Shown here one piece after another: positions 45,556 through 55,177 of a stretch of 64,000 nt of DNA. Made by a program: the position numbers and the translations under genes. The stretch comes from Flavobacteriales bacterium (GTDB lineage: Bacteria > Bacteroidota > Bacteroidia > Flavobacteriales_F > PHOS-HE28). The first letter of the stretch is position 1. Each line of letters opens with the position of its first letter. The stretch covers positions 434,001-498,000 of the forward strand of contig JADJVC010000006.1 in NCBI GenBank assembly GCA_016710685.1, written 5' to 3'. The notes below the pieces were generated by a model. The model did no database searches and was not told the origin of the DNA. It saw only the letters and a program-made list of their open reading frames with translations.

Positions 45556-46542
45556 ATGAGTACTTCTCACATTTTGAAATCGATAGTGTGTTCAATTGCT
45601 ATCATGGGCGCGCTATGCGGTTACGGACAAAACAAGAAAGAACTGATTCTCATCCAGCAGCAAAAGATCGACAGTCTAATTGAAGTAGTGGACACCTCAA
45701 AATCCCAAATGAGGATACACCGCACGGAAATCAGCGAGCTTGAAGCAACATTGGATCGGTCGAAGCAGGAGGCAGCAAATAAACAACGCTCCATGGACGA
45801 TCTTCAATCCCGTTCTGATCAGTTCGAGCAAAAAGTGTCGCAGCTAACTCAACGGGTCTCGATGCTGGATCGGTCACCAGCAGCGCTGGATGTTTCAAAT
45901 ACTAAGGCTTGTTTAGAATACTTGAAAGGGAAGAGTTTTACCGGCGAGACGTGGGGGGAGAAATTATCTCTGAAATTCGAAGGCAAGGATTCTGTCCAGG
46001 CTTTTAGCATGAAATGTGGGGAGTGGTGGAAGGAGATCCCAAAGTATAGTGGGACCTGGAAGCTCGACCCCGTTGTGGACACCGGTAGAAATGTGCGCCG
46101 GATTCAATTCGGGCCGGACTTGTGGGCATTACTCTGTAGTGATGGGTTTCTAATTTGGCCTTATGAGGGGAGCAACCTTTTCATGCCGCCTGAGAGCGAC
46201 CTGCTATCACGCCCGGGCCAGACCGTTGAGATCGAAGGTGTGTATTTGGACGCAGGTGGTAATATGGATGTCGGCCAGAAGCTGATATTCATGATTCATT
46301 CGAATGAACAATATGTCCGATATGTCTTTGAGGACGGGACATTTGGAACTCTCAACCCCCACGCAACACAACCACTTTATTTGGATATGGGCGCTGGTAT
46401 GGATAGTTACTCGCCCAACCTCTCTCTTATTGGTAAACGCTTCATTCTGACCGTTGCACGAGGAGAGAGCAATACGGATGAATCAGACCCGCAATCATAC
46501 CCGGCTGATCACCTCGTTGGCATCCGGGCAATAGATCAGTAA
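45556..46542 (+). CDS. Secreted coiled-coil protein, hypothetical
   Basis: 328 residues. Signal peptide (hydrophobic IVCSIAIMGALCGY, cut near GYGQ), then a heptad-rich coiled coil at about 25-105 (QQQKIDSLIEVVDTSKSQ, RTEISELEATLDRSKQEA, QSRSDQFEQKVSQLTQRV), then a globular beta-rich C-terminal domain that is not recognised (GTWKLDPVVDTG, QTVEIEGVYLDAGGN). The start ATG at 45556 is preferred over an in-frame TTG at 45550. Base composition is visibly more AT-rich than neighbours, suggesting acquisition or a fast-evolving gene. It is divergent from the sigma-factor gene (73 bp). Confidence 0.65.
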   Translation: MSTSHILKSIVCSIAIMGALCGYGQNKKELILIQQQKIDSLIEVVDTSKSQMRIHRTEISELEATLDRSKQEAANKQRSMDDLQSRSDQFEQKVSQLTQRVSMLDRSPAALDVSNTKACLEYLKGKSFTGETWGEKLSLKFEGKDSVQAFSMKCGEWWKEIPKYSGTWKLDPVVDTGRNVRRIQFGPDLWALLCSDGFLIWPYEGSNLFMPPESDLLSRPGQTVEIEGVYLDAGGNMDVGQKLIFMIHSNEQYVRYVFEDGTFGTLNPHATQPLYLDMGAGMDSYSPNLSLIGKRFILTVARGESNTDESDPQSYPADHLVGIRAIDQ

Positions 46543-46568
46543 GATTTCCACGCAGTCAAGAGGTAGCA

Positions 46569-46724
46569 ATGCCTCGGCTCAAACGCAAAAGGCCGTGGTC
46601 CGCGTGCACCACAATCGATATGTCGCCTATCAAGTCCACCAACCGCCCCCACATCCTATTCTGGTGCGCCTTGCTCATCAGCTTGATCGCCTTGTTGGGC
46701 CTCGGCTTCGGCTTAAGTGCATGA
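46569..46724 (+). CDS. Possible small single-span membrane protein
   Basis: 51 codons from ATG 46569 behind AAGAGG, or 34 codons from ATG 46620. The C-terminal half is a convincing membrane helix (ILFWCALLISLIALLGLGFG), and the N-terminus is basic (PRLKRKRPW). Short frames with one hydrophobic run can arise by chance in this base composition, so this is tentative. Confidence 0.35.
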   Translation: MPRLKRKRPWSACTTIDMSPIKSTNRPHILFWCALLISLIALLGLGFGLSA

Positions 46725-46883
46725 CCATACGCTGAGGCGTTCCAACTTATTTGAATGGTTGGCTGGTATCCTTTCCTCCTGATGTGCTACTCAGTAGTGG
46801 AAGTTGCACAGCATTCATCAATGAACGTGAAAGCAGGTTCCATCCCAACTGCGAGACAATTGACACAACCCTTAACACAGAAC

Positions 46884-48524
46884 ATGATGAACCGAATCTG
46901 CGCCTTGTTGCTCCTTTGTCCGGCGATCCAGGCAACTGCTCAAGTTCCATCCTGGCTGCCAAGTGCCGGACTTGTTGCTTGGTATCCTTTCAACGGGAAC
47001 GCAAATGATGACAGTGGTAATGGGCATGACCTCAGCGTTTACGGCGCATCCTTGAGCTTGATCGTAACGGCGCCACAGCGAGTGCGTATTCTTTCGATGG
47101 AAGTGGCAACTACATGAACGGCGGTTCTAACCCGGCGTTTGAGATCCTTGGTGATCGTACACTTTCCGTTTGGGTCAGATCTGGTCCGGAACTATCCAAC
47201 GACCAAGGCATAGTGGGTTACCTCGGCAGTTCGGGCGCTCTTGCCGGACATGCCGGGTACTTATTGAAACGACGCTTCGTGGACCCCAATATCATTGGAG
47301 CCTTTGAAGACAGCGCCCTTGTGGCTGGCGGAAATTATGGGGCGGCATGGAGCAATGTACCAATGCCAACCTTGGAGTGGCATCATCTGGTCCAATGGAG
47401 AAGCGGTGGGATTACCCATCTCTATGTTGATGGCATGCTGCAGAGTTCCACGTATACACTTGTTCCCTATTTCCTGAACTCCGAGTTCCTCGTTGGGTGG
47501 AGCGGATCTGCCGGCCAATATTTCGATGGCGGGATAGATGACATCGGGTTTTGGAACAGGGCACTGACACAAACAGAAATACAGCAGGTTTTCCAAGCAG
47601 AAGGGCCTTCGTCTTGTCTCATCGCCAGCTATCCATTCGATGGCAATGCTAATGATGTGACCGGGAATGGACATGATGGAACCGTGTATGGAGCAGCGCT
47701 CGCAGCAGATCGTTTTGGAGAACCCAATAGTTGCTATCAGTTCGATGGGATTAACGATTTCATTGACATTACGGGCAACTGGAGCAATGGTGGCTCGAAC
47801 GGGACATTCTCGGCCTACATCTATCTCGATGACATGGATGAAACTATGCCTTTGTTCACTCATGCAGACGTTCCGAACGTTGGCAATGCCATGGCGGTAG
47901 AAATCAGTTGTGACAATGCGTGTGAGGACACCAGCGGTCTGTGGTATGCATTCGATGACCGTGAATGTGGCGGTCTACTTTATGCGAATACGACCTATGT
48001 GAACCTGCTACCCGGAGTTTGGACGCATGTGGCGGTGACGACCGATGACCTTGGGGTCCACCTCTTCGTCAATTGCACAGAGGTGGCCAATTACATCCAA
48101 AATGATTGGAACAACCCTGGTTATTGGTTCGCTGATCTCTGCGGCGGGACCTATAGCACGCTGATAGGCCGCTGGAGCGATACTTATTTCAAAGGTCGGA
48201 TTGACGACGAAGATCTTCGATTGCGCGTTGACAGGTTCTCCAGATCGATTCATTTTGTCAAGTAGACATAACCACCGCTCTGCCAGAGGTAGTTGATTTG
48301 CCTTAGTGGTGGTCTCTCCCAACCCTACCACAGGGCTGGTAAGCATTTCGGGGATACCCACAGGAGCCGATCGTACAGTACGCGTATCGGACATGACCGG
48401 TCGGGCCATGGATGCGCCACTCCGGGTGGTTGGCAATGAACTCGTTATAGACCTTTCTGGCGCTCCCGCTGGCTCCTATTTGGTCCAGATGGGTTCAAAA
48501 GTGTTCCGTGTGATGCGTGAATAA
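46884..48524 (+). pseudogene. LamG-domain T9SS cargo protein, disrupted by several frameshifts
   Basis: A signal peptide (MNRICALLLLCPAIQATAQ) opens a first LamG/concanavalin-like domain (GLVAWYPFNGNANDDSGNGH). The frame shifts near 47050-47062, rejoining at RNGATASAYSFDGSGNYMNG, and runs through a second domain (CLIASYPFDGNANDVTGNGH) to GRWSDTYFKGRIDD at about 48205. Then pieces in other frames follow: IFDCALTG (about 48213-48236), QIDSFCQVDITTALPEVVDLP (ending near 48303), and a T9SS sorting domain VVVSPNPTTGLVSISG at 48306-48524. The total span is 547 codons including the stop, in frame end to end. LamG cargo usually binds glycans or acts as adhesin. Whether the four or so shifts are real decay or sequencing error is open. 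Confidence 0.75.
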
Positions 48525-48843
48525 AGGAGCAAGCTTCGGGATGTTCGTTCTTACACCGATTGTCTTCGCGATTATGCCGCACAATCGCTGAGGCGTTCGT
48601 AGTTGGAGCCTACGTCAATGTCGCCTCAGCCAGCCCGGGGATCGTTCGCGGTCTCCGGGCTTCTTTGTAAATTATTCCGTCCAGTTCCAACAGGGGAGTT
48701 CCTGTCAATCCTGTTGTCCGATACGTATCGGACCTGTCAAAAAGAAGGCCAGTATCTCAGTGTCTCCGCCAATCGGCGGAAGACCCTGAGTGGAACCTTG
48801 TCCAACAACCCCTCATTTCCGTAAATTCGCGACCCCTTTCCTC
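48525..48843. other. Intergenic spacer with a perfect 18-bp palindrome
   Basis: 319 bp without a gene. It contains a perfect palindrome at 48716-48733 (GTCCGATACGTATCGGAC) and a TCCGCC-AATC-GGCGGA hairpin at 48766-48781. A 7-of-8 match to TAnnTTTG (TAAATTCG, 48822-48829) lies 14 bp before the dus start. Confidence 0.55.
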
Positions 48844-49829
48844 ATGCCCCGCATCGGCCCTATCGAACTCGGCGACTTCCCGCTGCTCCTCGCTCCCATG
48901 GAGGATGTGAGCGATCCACCCTTCCGTGCGCTCTGCAAAAAGCACGGTGCCGACCTGATGTACACTGAGTTCATCAGCAGTGAGGGGCTGATCCGCCAAG
49001 CGGCAAAGGGCATGAAGAAATTGGACATCTTCCCGGAGGAACGCCCTGTGGGGATCCAGCTTTTTGGTGGCAGCGAAGATGCCATGGAAGAGGCGGCCCG
49101 CATCGCCGAGCGCGCCGGGCCGGAACTGATCGACATCAACTACGGCTGCCCCGTGAACAAAGTGGTGAACAAGGGCGCAGGCGCCTGTCTCTTACAGGAC
49201 GTGGACAAGATGGTGCGTCTCACTGAAAAGGTGGTGAAAGCCGTGAAGTTGCCGGTGACAGTGAAGACGCGCTTGGGCTGGAGCGATCAGACGAAGAACA
49301 TCATGGAGGTGGCGGAACGTTTGCAGGATGTCGGCATTCAAGCACTCAGCATCCACGGCCGCACCCGCGCACAACTCTACAAAGGCCCAGCGGATTGGAC
49401 CTTGATCGGTGAGGTGAAAAACAACCCGCGCATCCACATTCCCATTTTCGGCAACGGCGATATCGATTCACCGGAGAAGGCGCTGGAATATCGCAACCGC
49501 TACGGCGTGGACGGCCTGATGATCGGCCGGGCCAGCATTGGTGCACCGTGGATCTTCAACCAGATCAAGCACTTCTTCGCCACCGGCGAACACCTGCCAC
49601 CGCCAACACTGGACGACCGCGTGGATGCCGCTCGCGAACACTTTGAGCGCAGCCTATCGTGGAAAGGCGAGCATGAGGGCGTGGTGGAAATGCGCCGCCA
49701 CTATACCAACTATTTCAAAGGCTTGCCCAATTTCAAGGAGCACCGCATGAAGTTGGTAACGCAGAACGACCGCGCATCGTGCTGGAACTGTTGGAGATGG
49801 TGCGGGCGCAGTTTGCGATCGCAGCGTGA
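48844..49829 (+). CDS. dus: tRNA-dihydrouridine synthase (DusB-like; frameshift near the 3' end as sequenced)
   Basis: FMN-dependent enzyme reducing uridines in tRNA. Starts MPRIGPIELG at 48844; LAPMEDVSDPPFRALC, INYGCPVNKVVNKGAGACLL (catalytic Cys in GCP), VTVKTRLGW, SIHGRTRAQLYKG and IFGNGDID are family signatures. The as-sequenced frame ends in an aberrant Trp/Cys-rich tail at 49842. One missing base at about 49769-49777 restores IVLELLEMVRAQFAIAA and a TGA at 49827-49829, giving about 328 residues, the normal length. Confidence 0.9.
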
Positions 49830-49851
49830 AGAGGATAGCTAGTCTAACCCA

Positions 49852-50220
49852 ATGGCTTATGATCCAAAATTCGAGCTTCGCATTGCTGAAGTCCTTTTGG
49901 CGCAAGGCGTCGAGGCTGAGACGGTAAAAATGTTCGGCGGCATCACCTTCATGGTGCGCGGCAACATGAGCGTGGGCATCCTCAGCAAGGGTGACTTCTT
50001 TGTGAAGTTCGATCCAAAGCGGCATGAAGAAGCGAGCGAATGGCCGGGTGCCAAGCCTTTCTTTATGGGCGAAAAGGGCGGCAAGGGCATACTCCAGGTG
50101 GACACCGACGCGGTGGAAAGCCGCAAGGCTTTGGAGAAGTGGGTGAAGCTTTCATTGGATCTCGTGCTAACGCTTCCACCGAAGGTGAAGAAGGGGGTAA
50201 AGAAGAAGTCTTCCAAGTAG
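49852..50220 (+). CDS. TfoX N-terminal domain protein
   Basis: 122 residues, a stand-alone TfoX_N domain: VEAETVKMFGGITFMVRGNMSVGIL, DFFVKFDP, GKGILQVDTDAVESRKALEKWV. In gammaproteobacteria TfoX/Sxy controls competence genes, but single-domain Bacteroidota members have no proven role. The C-terminus is a Lys-rich tail. It lies just behind dus and ahead of the S9 peptidase. Confidence 0.85.
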   Translation: MAYDPKFELRIAEVLLAQGVEAETVKMFGGITFMVRGNMSVGILSKGDFFVKFDPKRHEEASEWPGAKPFFMGEKGGKGILQVDTDAVESRKALEKWVKLSLDLVLTLPPKVKKGVKKKSSK

Positions 50221-50360
50221 ATCAAGTGATATCGTTGCTATTGGCTAAGATTTATCCCTTGAGGGAGGATGGTCAGACTTCCATGCAAGCAAGACTTACT
50301 TTGTCGCGCATTTCACCATACTTCGAACGGAGTGCCACCACCCATTTCATCACGCGAACC

Positions 50361-52453
50361 ATGAAGAAATCCTGTAATCGTTCCGCCGGAGAGCTTGGGG
50401 GCACGCTCGTACTCGCCCTCCTCGTAGGAACCACCTTCGCCCAATCCATGAAGCCTTTCACCTACAAAGAAATGCTGATGCTGGACCGCATGAGCGGCCT
50501 CAGTGTGGACCCCAGCGGCCAGTATGCCGTGTTCAATGTGCGCGCCACCGACATGGAAGCGAACAAGGGCGTAACCACGCTTTGGTTGAAGGACCTGAGC
50601 AAGCCCGCCGTGCCGGAAGTGAAGCTCGGTATTTCAGAGGGCGGCGCCAGTGGAGCGACATGGAGCTCGGACGGCAAGACGATCTACTTCCTTTCCTCGC
50701 GTGGCGAAGGCGAAACCTCACAACTGTGGAAGACCGACGTGGCAGGAGCAACCGCCACACAAGTGACGCGGTTGCCATTGGATATTGGATCCTATCGGAT
50801 CACGCCCGATGGTAAAGGGTTGGTGTTTTCGTTAGCGGTTTTCCCGGAATGCAAGGGCAACGAAATTGCCTGCACGGTGAAGAAAAATGAAGCGCGCAAG
50901 GCCGATAAATCCACGGGTGATCTCTACGACAAGCTCTTCATTCGCCACTGGGACACGTGGGCGGATGGCACACGCAATCACCTGTTCTTCCTGCCGCTTG
51001 AAGGTGATGAGGCACCTGTTGCATTGATGGATGGTTACGATGGCGACGTGCCCTCGAAGCCTTGGGGCGATGAAGCCGATTACTCCATTTCCCCCGATTC
51101 CAAAACGGTGTTCTTCAGTGCCCGCTTGGCCGGAAAGACCGAGCCTTGGAGCACCAACTTCGATGTGTACAGCGTGCCCGTTTCCGGTGGCACGCCCACC
51201 AACCTGACGGAAAGCAACAAAGCCTGGGATGCCGCCCCGCGCATGTCGCCCGATGGGAAGACGCTTGCCTACAAAGCCATGAAACGCCCGGGCTTCGAGG
51301 CCGATCGATTCTGGATACAACTGCGCGATGCTTCCGGCAAAGTGAGCACCGTGGCCGGTGATTGGGACCGCAGCATCGACGACATGCAATGGAGCAAGGA
51401 CGGCAAAAATCTTTATGTCACCGCAGGCGATGTGGGCTGCGATCGATTGTTTCAAGTGGACGTGAAGACCGGGAAAGTGACACCGATGTCCAAGGATGGG
51501 CACATCGATGCCTTTACTGAAACGCCGAAGGGCTTCGTATTCATGAAAAGCGCGTTGAACAGCCCTTCCATGCTGTATGCGGCCAAGCCGAAAGCGAAGT
51601 TGATCGATGTGGACGCAACTAACTTAACGGCGGTGGCTTCGGGCCTGAAGAACCTCGAGTTCGGGATGTACGAGCAGTTCAGTTTCCCCGGCTGGAACAA
51701 CGAGATCGTGCATGGCTATGTGATCAAGCCTGCAGGTTACGTGGAAGGTAAAAAATACGGTGTAGCATTCCTGATCCACGGTGGACCGCAGGGCAGCTTC
51801 GGCGATTCGTGGAGCTATCGCTGGAACCCGGAGACGTACGCGGGTGCTGGCTACGCTGTGGTGATGATCGACTTCCACGGTTCCACAGGCTATGGACAAG
51901 CGTTCACCGATGCGATCTCCACGCACTGGGGCGACCGTCCGTTAGAGGATTTGCAAAAAGGTTGGGCGTATGCGCTGAAGACCTACTCATTCCTTGATGG
52001 TGATCGCGCAGCCGCTTTGGGCGCGAGCTACGGCGGATACATGGTGGATTGGATCGCTGGAAATTGGCAACAACCTTGGAAATGCCTGGTGACGCACAAC
52101 GGCGTGTTTGATGTTCGCGCCATGGGCTATTCCACCGAGGAACTGTGGTTCGACAATTGGGAAAATGGCGGAGACGTCTTCACAGAACCAGCGAAGTACG
52201 ATACGTTCAATCCGATGATGCACGCAAAGGATTGGAGCGTGCCCATGCTGGTGATCCACTCGGACAAGGACTACCGCATCCCGCTTTCACAGGGCATAGG
52301 CGCGTTCACGGCTTGCCAGGCCAAAGGCATTGATTCCGAGTTCCTGCGTTTCCCGGATGAAAACCACTGGGTGCTGAAGCCGCAGAACTCCATGATGTGG
52401 CACAACACGGTGTTTGATTGGCTGGCGAAGTATATTGGTGGAGGGGGAAGTGA
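50361..52453 (+). CDS. S9-family peptidase (DPP/acylaminoacyl type; probable frameshift at the 3' end)
   Basis: Exported serine peptidase, signal peptide ending near TTFAQ. A seven-bladed propeller region (repeated SPDGKT/WSSDGKTIYF motifs) is followed by the alpha/beta-hydrolase domain: HGGPQGSFGDSW, nucleophile Ser in GASYGGYMVDW, Asp in IHSDKDYRIP and His in DENHWVLKP. These fit the S9C/DPP5 type that cuts di- or oligopeptides. The sequence as given reads through to 52655 (764 aa). One G missing in the G5 run at 52443-52447 would give IGGGGK and stop at TGA 52451-52453 (697 aa), which also produces a GTGA overlap with the next gene. I favour that end. Confidence 0.88.
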
Positions 52454-52842
52454 AACAAGCATTCATGCGAACAATTCCCCGACTCTACGAACCATCCGTA
52501 TACCGGTTCGCGTGGCCTGTGGCGATGTTCATGCTCCTGGGTTGGAGCGGATCTATGGCACTTGGCAAGCCCGTGCCGATCTGGTTGGAAGGACTTGCCG
52601 CCGCCAATCTGTTCCTCACTTCGAATTGCCGAGCGGCATCGGACATGTCCGGTGAAGTGCGGTTGCGCGCCATGGCCTTTTCCGCGCAATGGTTTTTCGC
52701 CGGGTTGATCGCCATTTGGTTCACAATCACGATCATATCGGTGCAAGAGATCACCTTTCATGCCCGCACGTTTGTCTTTATAGTGCTCAGTTTTTCCGCC
52801 ATGTGCGAAGCCATTTATGCGTTCTTGCGGAAGGTGAATTAG
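52450..52842 (+). CDS. Small membrane protein, hypothetical
   Basis: 130 residues from GTG 52450 (or 125 from ATG 52465). Three to four hydrophobic segments (VAMFMLLGWSGSMAL, GLAAANLFLTSNC, FFAGLIAIWFTITIISV, FVFIVLSFSAMCEAIYAFL). Not recognised. The GTGA overlap with the proposed stop of the peptidase gene suggests co-translation. Confidence 0.6.
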   Translation: MKQAFMRTIPRLYEPSVYRFAWPVAMFMLLGWSGSMALGKPVPIWLEGLAAANLFLTSNCRAASDMSGEVRLRAMAFSAQWFFAGLIAIWFTITIISVQEITFHARTFVFIVLSFSAMCEAIYAFLRKVN

Positions 52843-53038
52843 GCACACGTTGGCTTGTGAGCTTGGCCCCTGGAGTGTTGTTGGCGGTATTGGTCGCGCA
52901 GAGTTTTTGAACTGCTGGTCAATCTTCTTAGCCTGACATTTTTCCGCTTAGCGCAGGAGAAGTCCGTGAAATTATTTGGCATTCACCCTAAGGCGACGGC
53001 AGTAATTTCGCTTCTCTGAAACCTCAACTCCAACGATC

Positions 53039-53476
53039 ATGCCTGAGCTCGTCACCTACCTCACTTTCGACGGCAACTGTGAAGCCGCGTTCAACTTTTA
53101 CAAGTCCGTTTTCGGCGGTGAATTCGCCATGATGGGCCGTTTTGGCGAAATGCCGCCCGACCCCAAGATGCCGGTATCCGATGCGGACAAGCAGCGCGTA
53201 ATGCACGTGTCGTATCGCATCGGCGAAGGCGCCAACCTCATGGGTAGCGACACCATGAGCAACATGCCGAAGGTGATCCAAGGCAACAATTTTTCCATCT
53301 CCATCAACGCGCACAGCAAGGCGGAAGCCGATAAACTCTTCAACGGATTATCCGCTGGGGGAAGGGTCACCATGCCGCTGGCGGATACGTTCTGGGGCGC
53401 GTACTTCGGGATGTTCACCGATAAGTTTGGGATCAACTGGATGGTGAATTTTGATGCGGAGCCTAAGGGGAAGTAG
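53039..53476 (+). CDS. VOC-family protein, PhnB-like
   Basis: 145 residues, glyoxalase/bleomycin-resistance fold of the PhnB/3-demethylubiquinone-like subgroup: PELVTYLTFDGNCEAAFNFYKSVFGGEF at the N-terminus (in two blocks), HVSYRIGEGANLMGSD, and WGAYFGMFTDKFGINWMVNF at the C-terminus. The substrate is unknown. An imperfect -7 element (TAATTTCG, 53003-53010) precedes it. Confidence 0.88.
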   Translation: MPELVTYLTFDGNCEAAFNFYKSVFGGEFAMMGRFGEMPPDPKMPVSDADKQRVMHVSYRIGEGANLMGSDTMSNMPKVIQGNNFSISINAHSKAEADKLFNGLSAGGRVTMPLADTFWGAYFGMFTDKFGINWMVNFDAEPKGK

Positions 53477-53484
53477 AGCAGAGT

Positions 53485-53515
53485 TTTAACCGCGGAGGGC
53501 GCGGAGAGCGCGGAG
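53485..53515 (+). repeat. CGCGGAG-type intergenic repeat
   Basis: TTTAACC followed by three GCGGAGnnC-like units, 29 of 31 identical to the copy at 38328-38358. It lies just behind the VOC gene. Confidence 0.7.
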
Positions 53516-53622
53516 GAGGCGGACATGAGAGGCGTGGCGGCAGAGGTGTTGAGCACGCCTGCGGTAGTCAGGGGCTCGGAGCACGCAGACGTTTGAGGAT
53601 GCCTTGTGCGTTGCGGTGGGAA

Positions 53623-53688
53623 ATTCAAATTGATAGAGATTAGCGATATTATGCCGCCAGCATAACTTCCCTAATTTCGGTATATTTG
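53623..53688 (+). repeat. 66-bp direct repeat, upstream copy, containing the ATPase promoter
   Basis: Matches 55025-55090 at 60 of 66 positions. It contains TTATGC-CGCCA-GCATAA as an inverted repeat and ends in TATATTTG, an exact TAnnTTTG -7 element at 53681-53688, four bases from the ATG at 53693. The transcript would be leaderless or nearly so. Confidence 0.85.
53681..53688 (+). promoter_or_regulatory. Candidate -7 element of the AAA ATPase
   Basis: TATATTTG, perfect to TAnnTTTG, 4 bp before the start codon. Confidence 0.5.
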
Positions 53689-53692
53689 CACC

Positions 53693-54889
53693 ATGGACCC
53701 CGTTACAAACCCTTTTGCGCCGGGCGCCGGCAACCCGCCGCCAGAGCTTGCCGGCCGTGATGTGTTGCTCGATGCCGTGCAGGTGGCTGTAAAGCGTGCC
53801 AAGCTGGGAAGACCCGCCAAAAGTGTACTGCTTGTGGGCTTGCGTGGAGTTGGCAAGACCGTGTTGCTGGACCGTATGCGCGATAACGCGGAAGCGGATG
53901 GCGTGCATACGTTGCGGATGGAAGCCCCGGAGAACCGTTCCCTGCCAGCGGTCCTGGCACCTCAGTTACGGCAAGCGTTGTTACGCCTTTCGCGGAATAA
54001 GAAAGCGAAGGACCTTGCCCAACGCGCTCTTCGTGGACTGGTCGGTTTCGCCCGCGCACTGAAGGTGAAGTACCACGACATTGAGATCGCATTCGACACC
54101 GAGGAGGAGCCGGGCCTCGCCGATAACGGGGATCTGGAACACGACCTCGCCGCGTTGCTCGAAGCCGCCGGAATGGCGGCCAAAAAAGGAGATACGGCAT
54201 TAGCGCTTTTCGTGGATGAACTGCAATATGTCGCGGAGGATGAGCTGGCAGCGTTGATCACCGCTTTGCACCGAACGGCCCAACGCCAACTGCCCGTGGT
54301 GATGGCCGGTGCCGGACTGCCGCAATTGCGCGGTCACATGGGCAGCGCGAAATCCTACGCCGAACGCCTGTTCGATTTCCCGGAGATCGGTCCATTGGAC
54401 AAGAAGGCTGCAGAGGATGCCATACGCAAGCCCATTGAAGACGAGGAAGCCAAGATCAACAACGATGCGCTCGCATTGATCGTGAAAGAAACGCATGGCT
54501 ACCCTTACTTTCTGCAGGAATGGGGCAAACATGCCTGGGACGCCGCCCGGTCTTCGCCCATCACCAAGAAAGACGTGCAAGAAGCTACCATCACGGCGAT
54601 CGCGGCGCTGGACGAAAGCTTTTTCCGGGTGCGGTTCGACCGCTTGACACCATCGGAAAAAACTTACTTGCGGGCCATGGCGGAACTGGGTCCCGGACCG
54701 CATCGTTCCGGCGATATTGCCACACTGCTCGGTAAGGAGGTTTCGGCATTGGGGCCGCGTCGCGCACAGCTCATCAACAAGGGCATGATCTACAGCCCCA
54801 GTCATGGCGATACTGCTTTCACGGTGCCTTTGTTCGATGCCTTCATGAAGCGCATCATGCCGGGGAAGGAATGGAAGGAGGAGGAGTGA
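53693..54889 (+). CDS. AAA/STAND-type ATPase (AAA_16, Orc1/Cdc6-like), winged-helix C-terminus
   Basis: 398 residues, no signal peptide. Walker A is LLVGLRGVGKTVLL at about residues 45-58, Walker B is LALFVDELQYV at about 167-177, and a sensor-like VVMAGAGLPQL follows. The C-terminal part has a winged-helix pattern (FDRLTPSEKTYLRAMAELG, GDIATLLGKEVSALGPRRAQLINKGMIY). Members of this widespread ATPase family are linked to regulation, defence or plasmid-type functions, but this one has no diagnostic partner. It is bracketed by near-identical 66-bp repeats, so it may be a duplicated or mobile cassette. The region upstream also carries the CGCGGAG repeat. Confidence 0.8.
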   Translation: MDPVTNPFAPGAGNPPPELAGRDVLLDAVQVAVKRAKLGRPAKSVLLVGLRGVGKTVLLDRMRDNAEADGVHTLRMEAPENRSLPAVLAPQLRQALLRLSRNKKAKDLAQRALRGLVGFARALKVKYHDIEIAFDTEEEPGLADNGDLEHDLAALLEAAGMAAKKGDTALALFVDELQYVAEDELAALITALHRTAQRQLPVVMAGAGLPQLRGHMGSAKSYAERLFDFPEIGPLDKKAAEDAIRKPIEDEEAKINNDALALIVKETHGYPYFLQEWGKHAWDAARSSPITKKDVQEATITAIAALDESFFRVRFDRLTPSEKTYLRAMAELGPGPHRSGDIATLLGKEVSALGPRRAQLINKGMIYSPSHGDTAFTVPLFDAFMKRIMPGKEWKEEE

Positions 54890-55177
54890 AGGGGAGGAGG
54901 GGAGTGATGGCCGCGTACCGGCTTGCCGGCAGGCAGGGGCGCGGAGAAAACAGGCGCTTGACTTAACCGCATTGGCCGCAACGAATGCAAGCATTGAAAT
55001 AACTCGTTGAGCCATTGTCGCTGTATTCAAATTGATAGAAATTAGTGATATTATGCTGCCAGCATAACTTTCCTAATATCGGTATATTTCAATTTCGCAC
55101 CCGGCTCTTCACACTTTGGTCAAGCCAATAAGGGCGTAGCAACCTGCGTTTTACCGGCACAGTTCAACCGAGCAGAA
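54890..55177. other. Intergenic region holding the downstream repeat copy
   Basis: 288 bp without a gene. It begins with a purine-rich tract, has a CCGGCTTGCCGG stem-loop near 54919-54930, and contains the second 66-bp repeat at 55025-55090, 87 bp before the next start codon. Confidence 0.6.
55025..55090 (+). repeat. 66-bp direct repeat, downstream copy
   Basis: Second copy of the element at 53623-53688, 1,402 bp further on. Here the dyad extends to GATATTA...TAATATC around the TTATGC/GCATAA hairpin, and the -7-like end reads TATATTTC, one base off. It may act as promoter or operator for the barrel protein gene or be a relic of a second ATPase copy. Confidence 0.85.

Noticed and set aside
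46730..48598. 13-bp direct repeat CGCTGAGGCGTTC at 46730-46742 and 48586-48598 around the LamG gene
   Set aside because: Repeats of this length are expected by chance in 64 kb, and there is no transposase or inverted ends.
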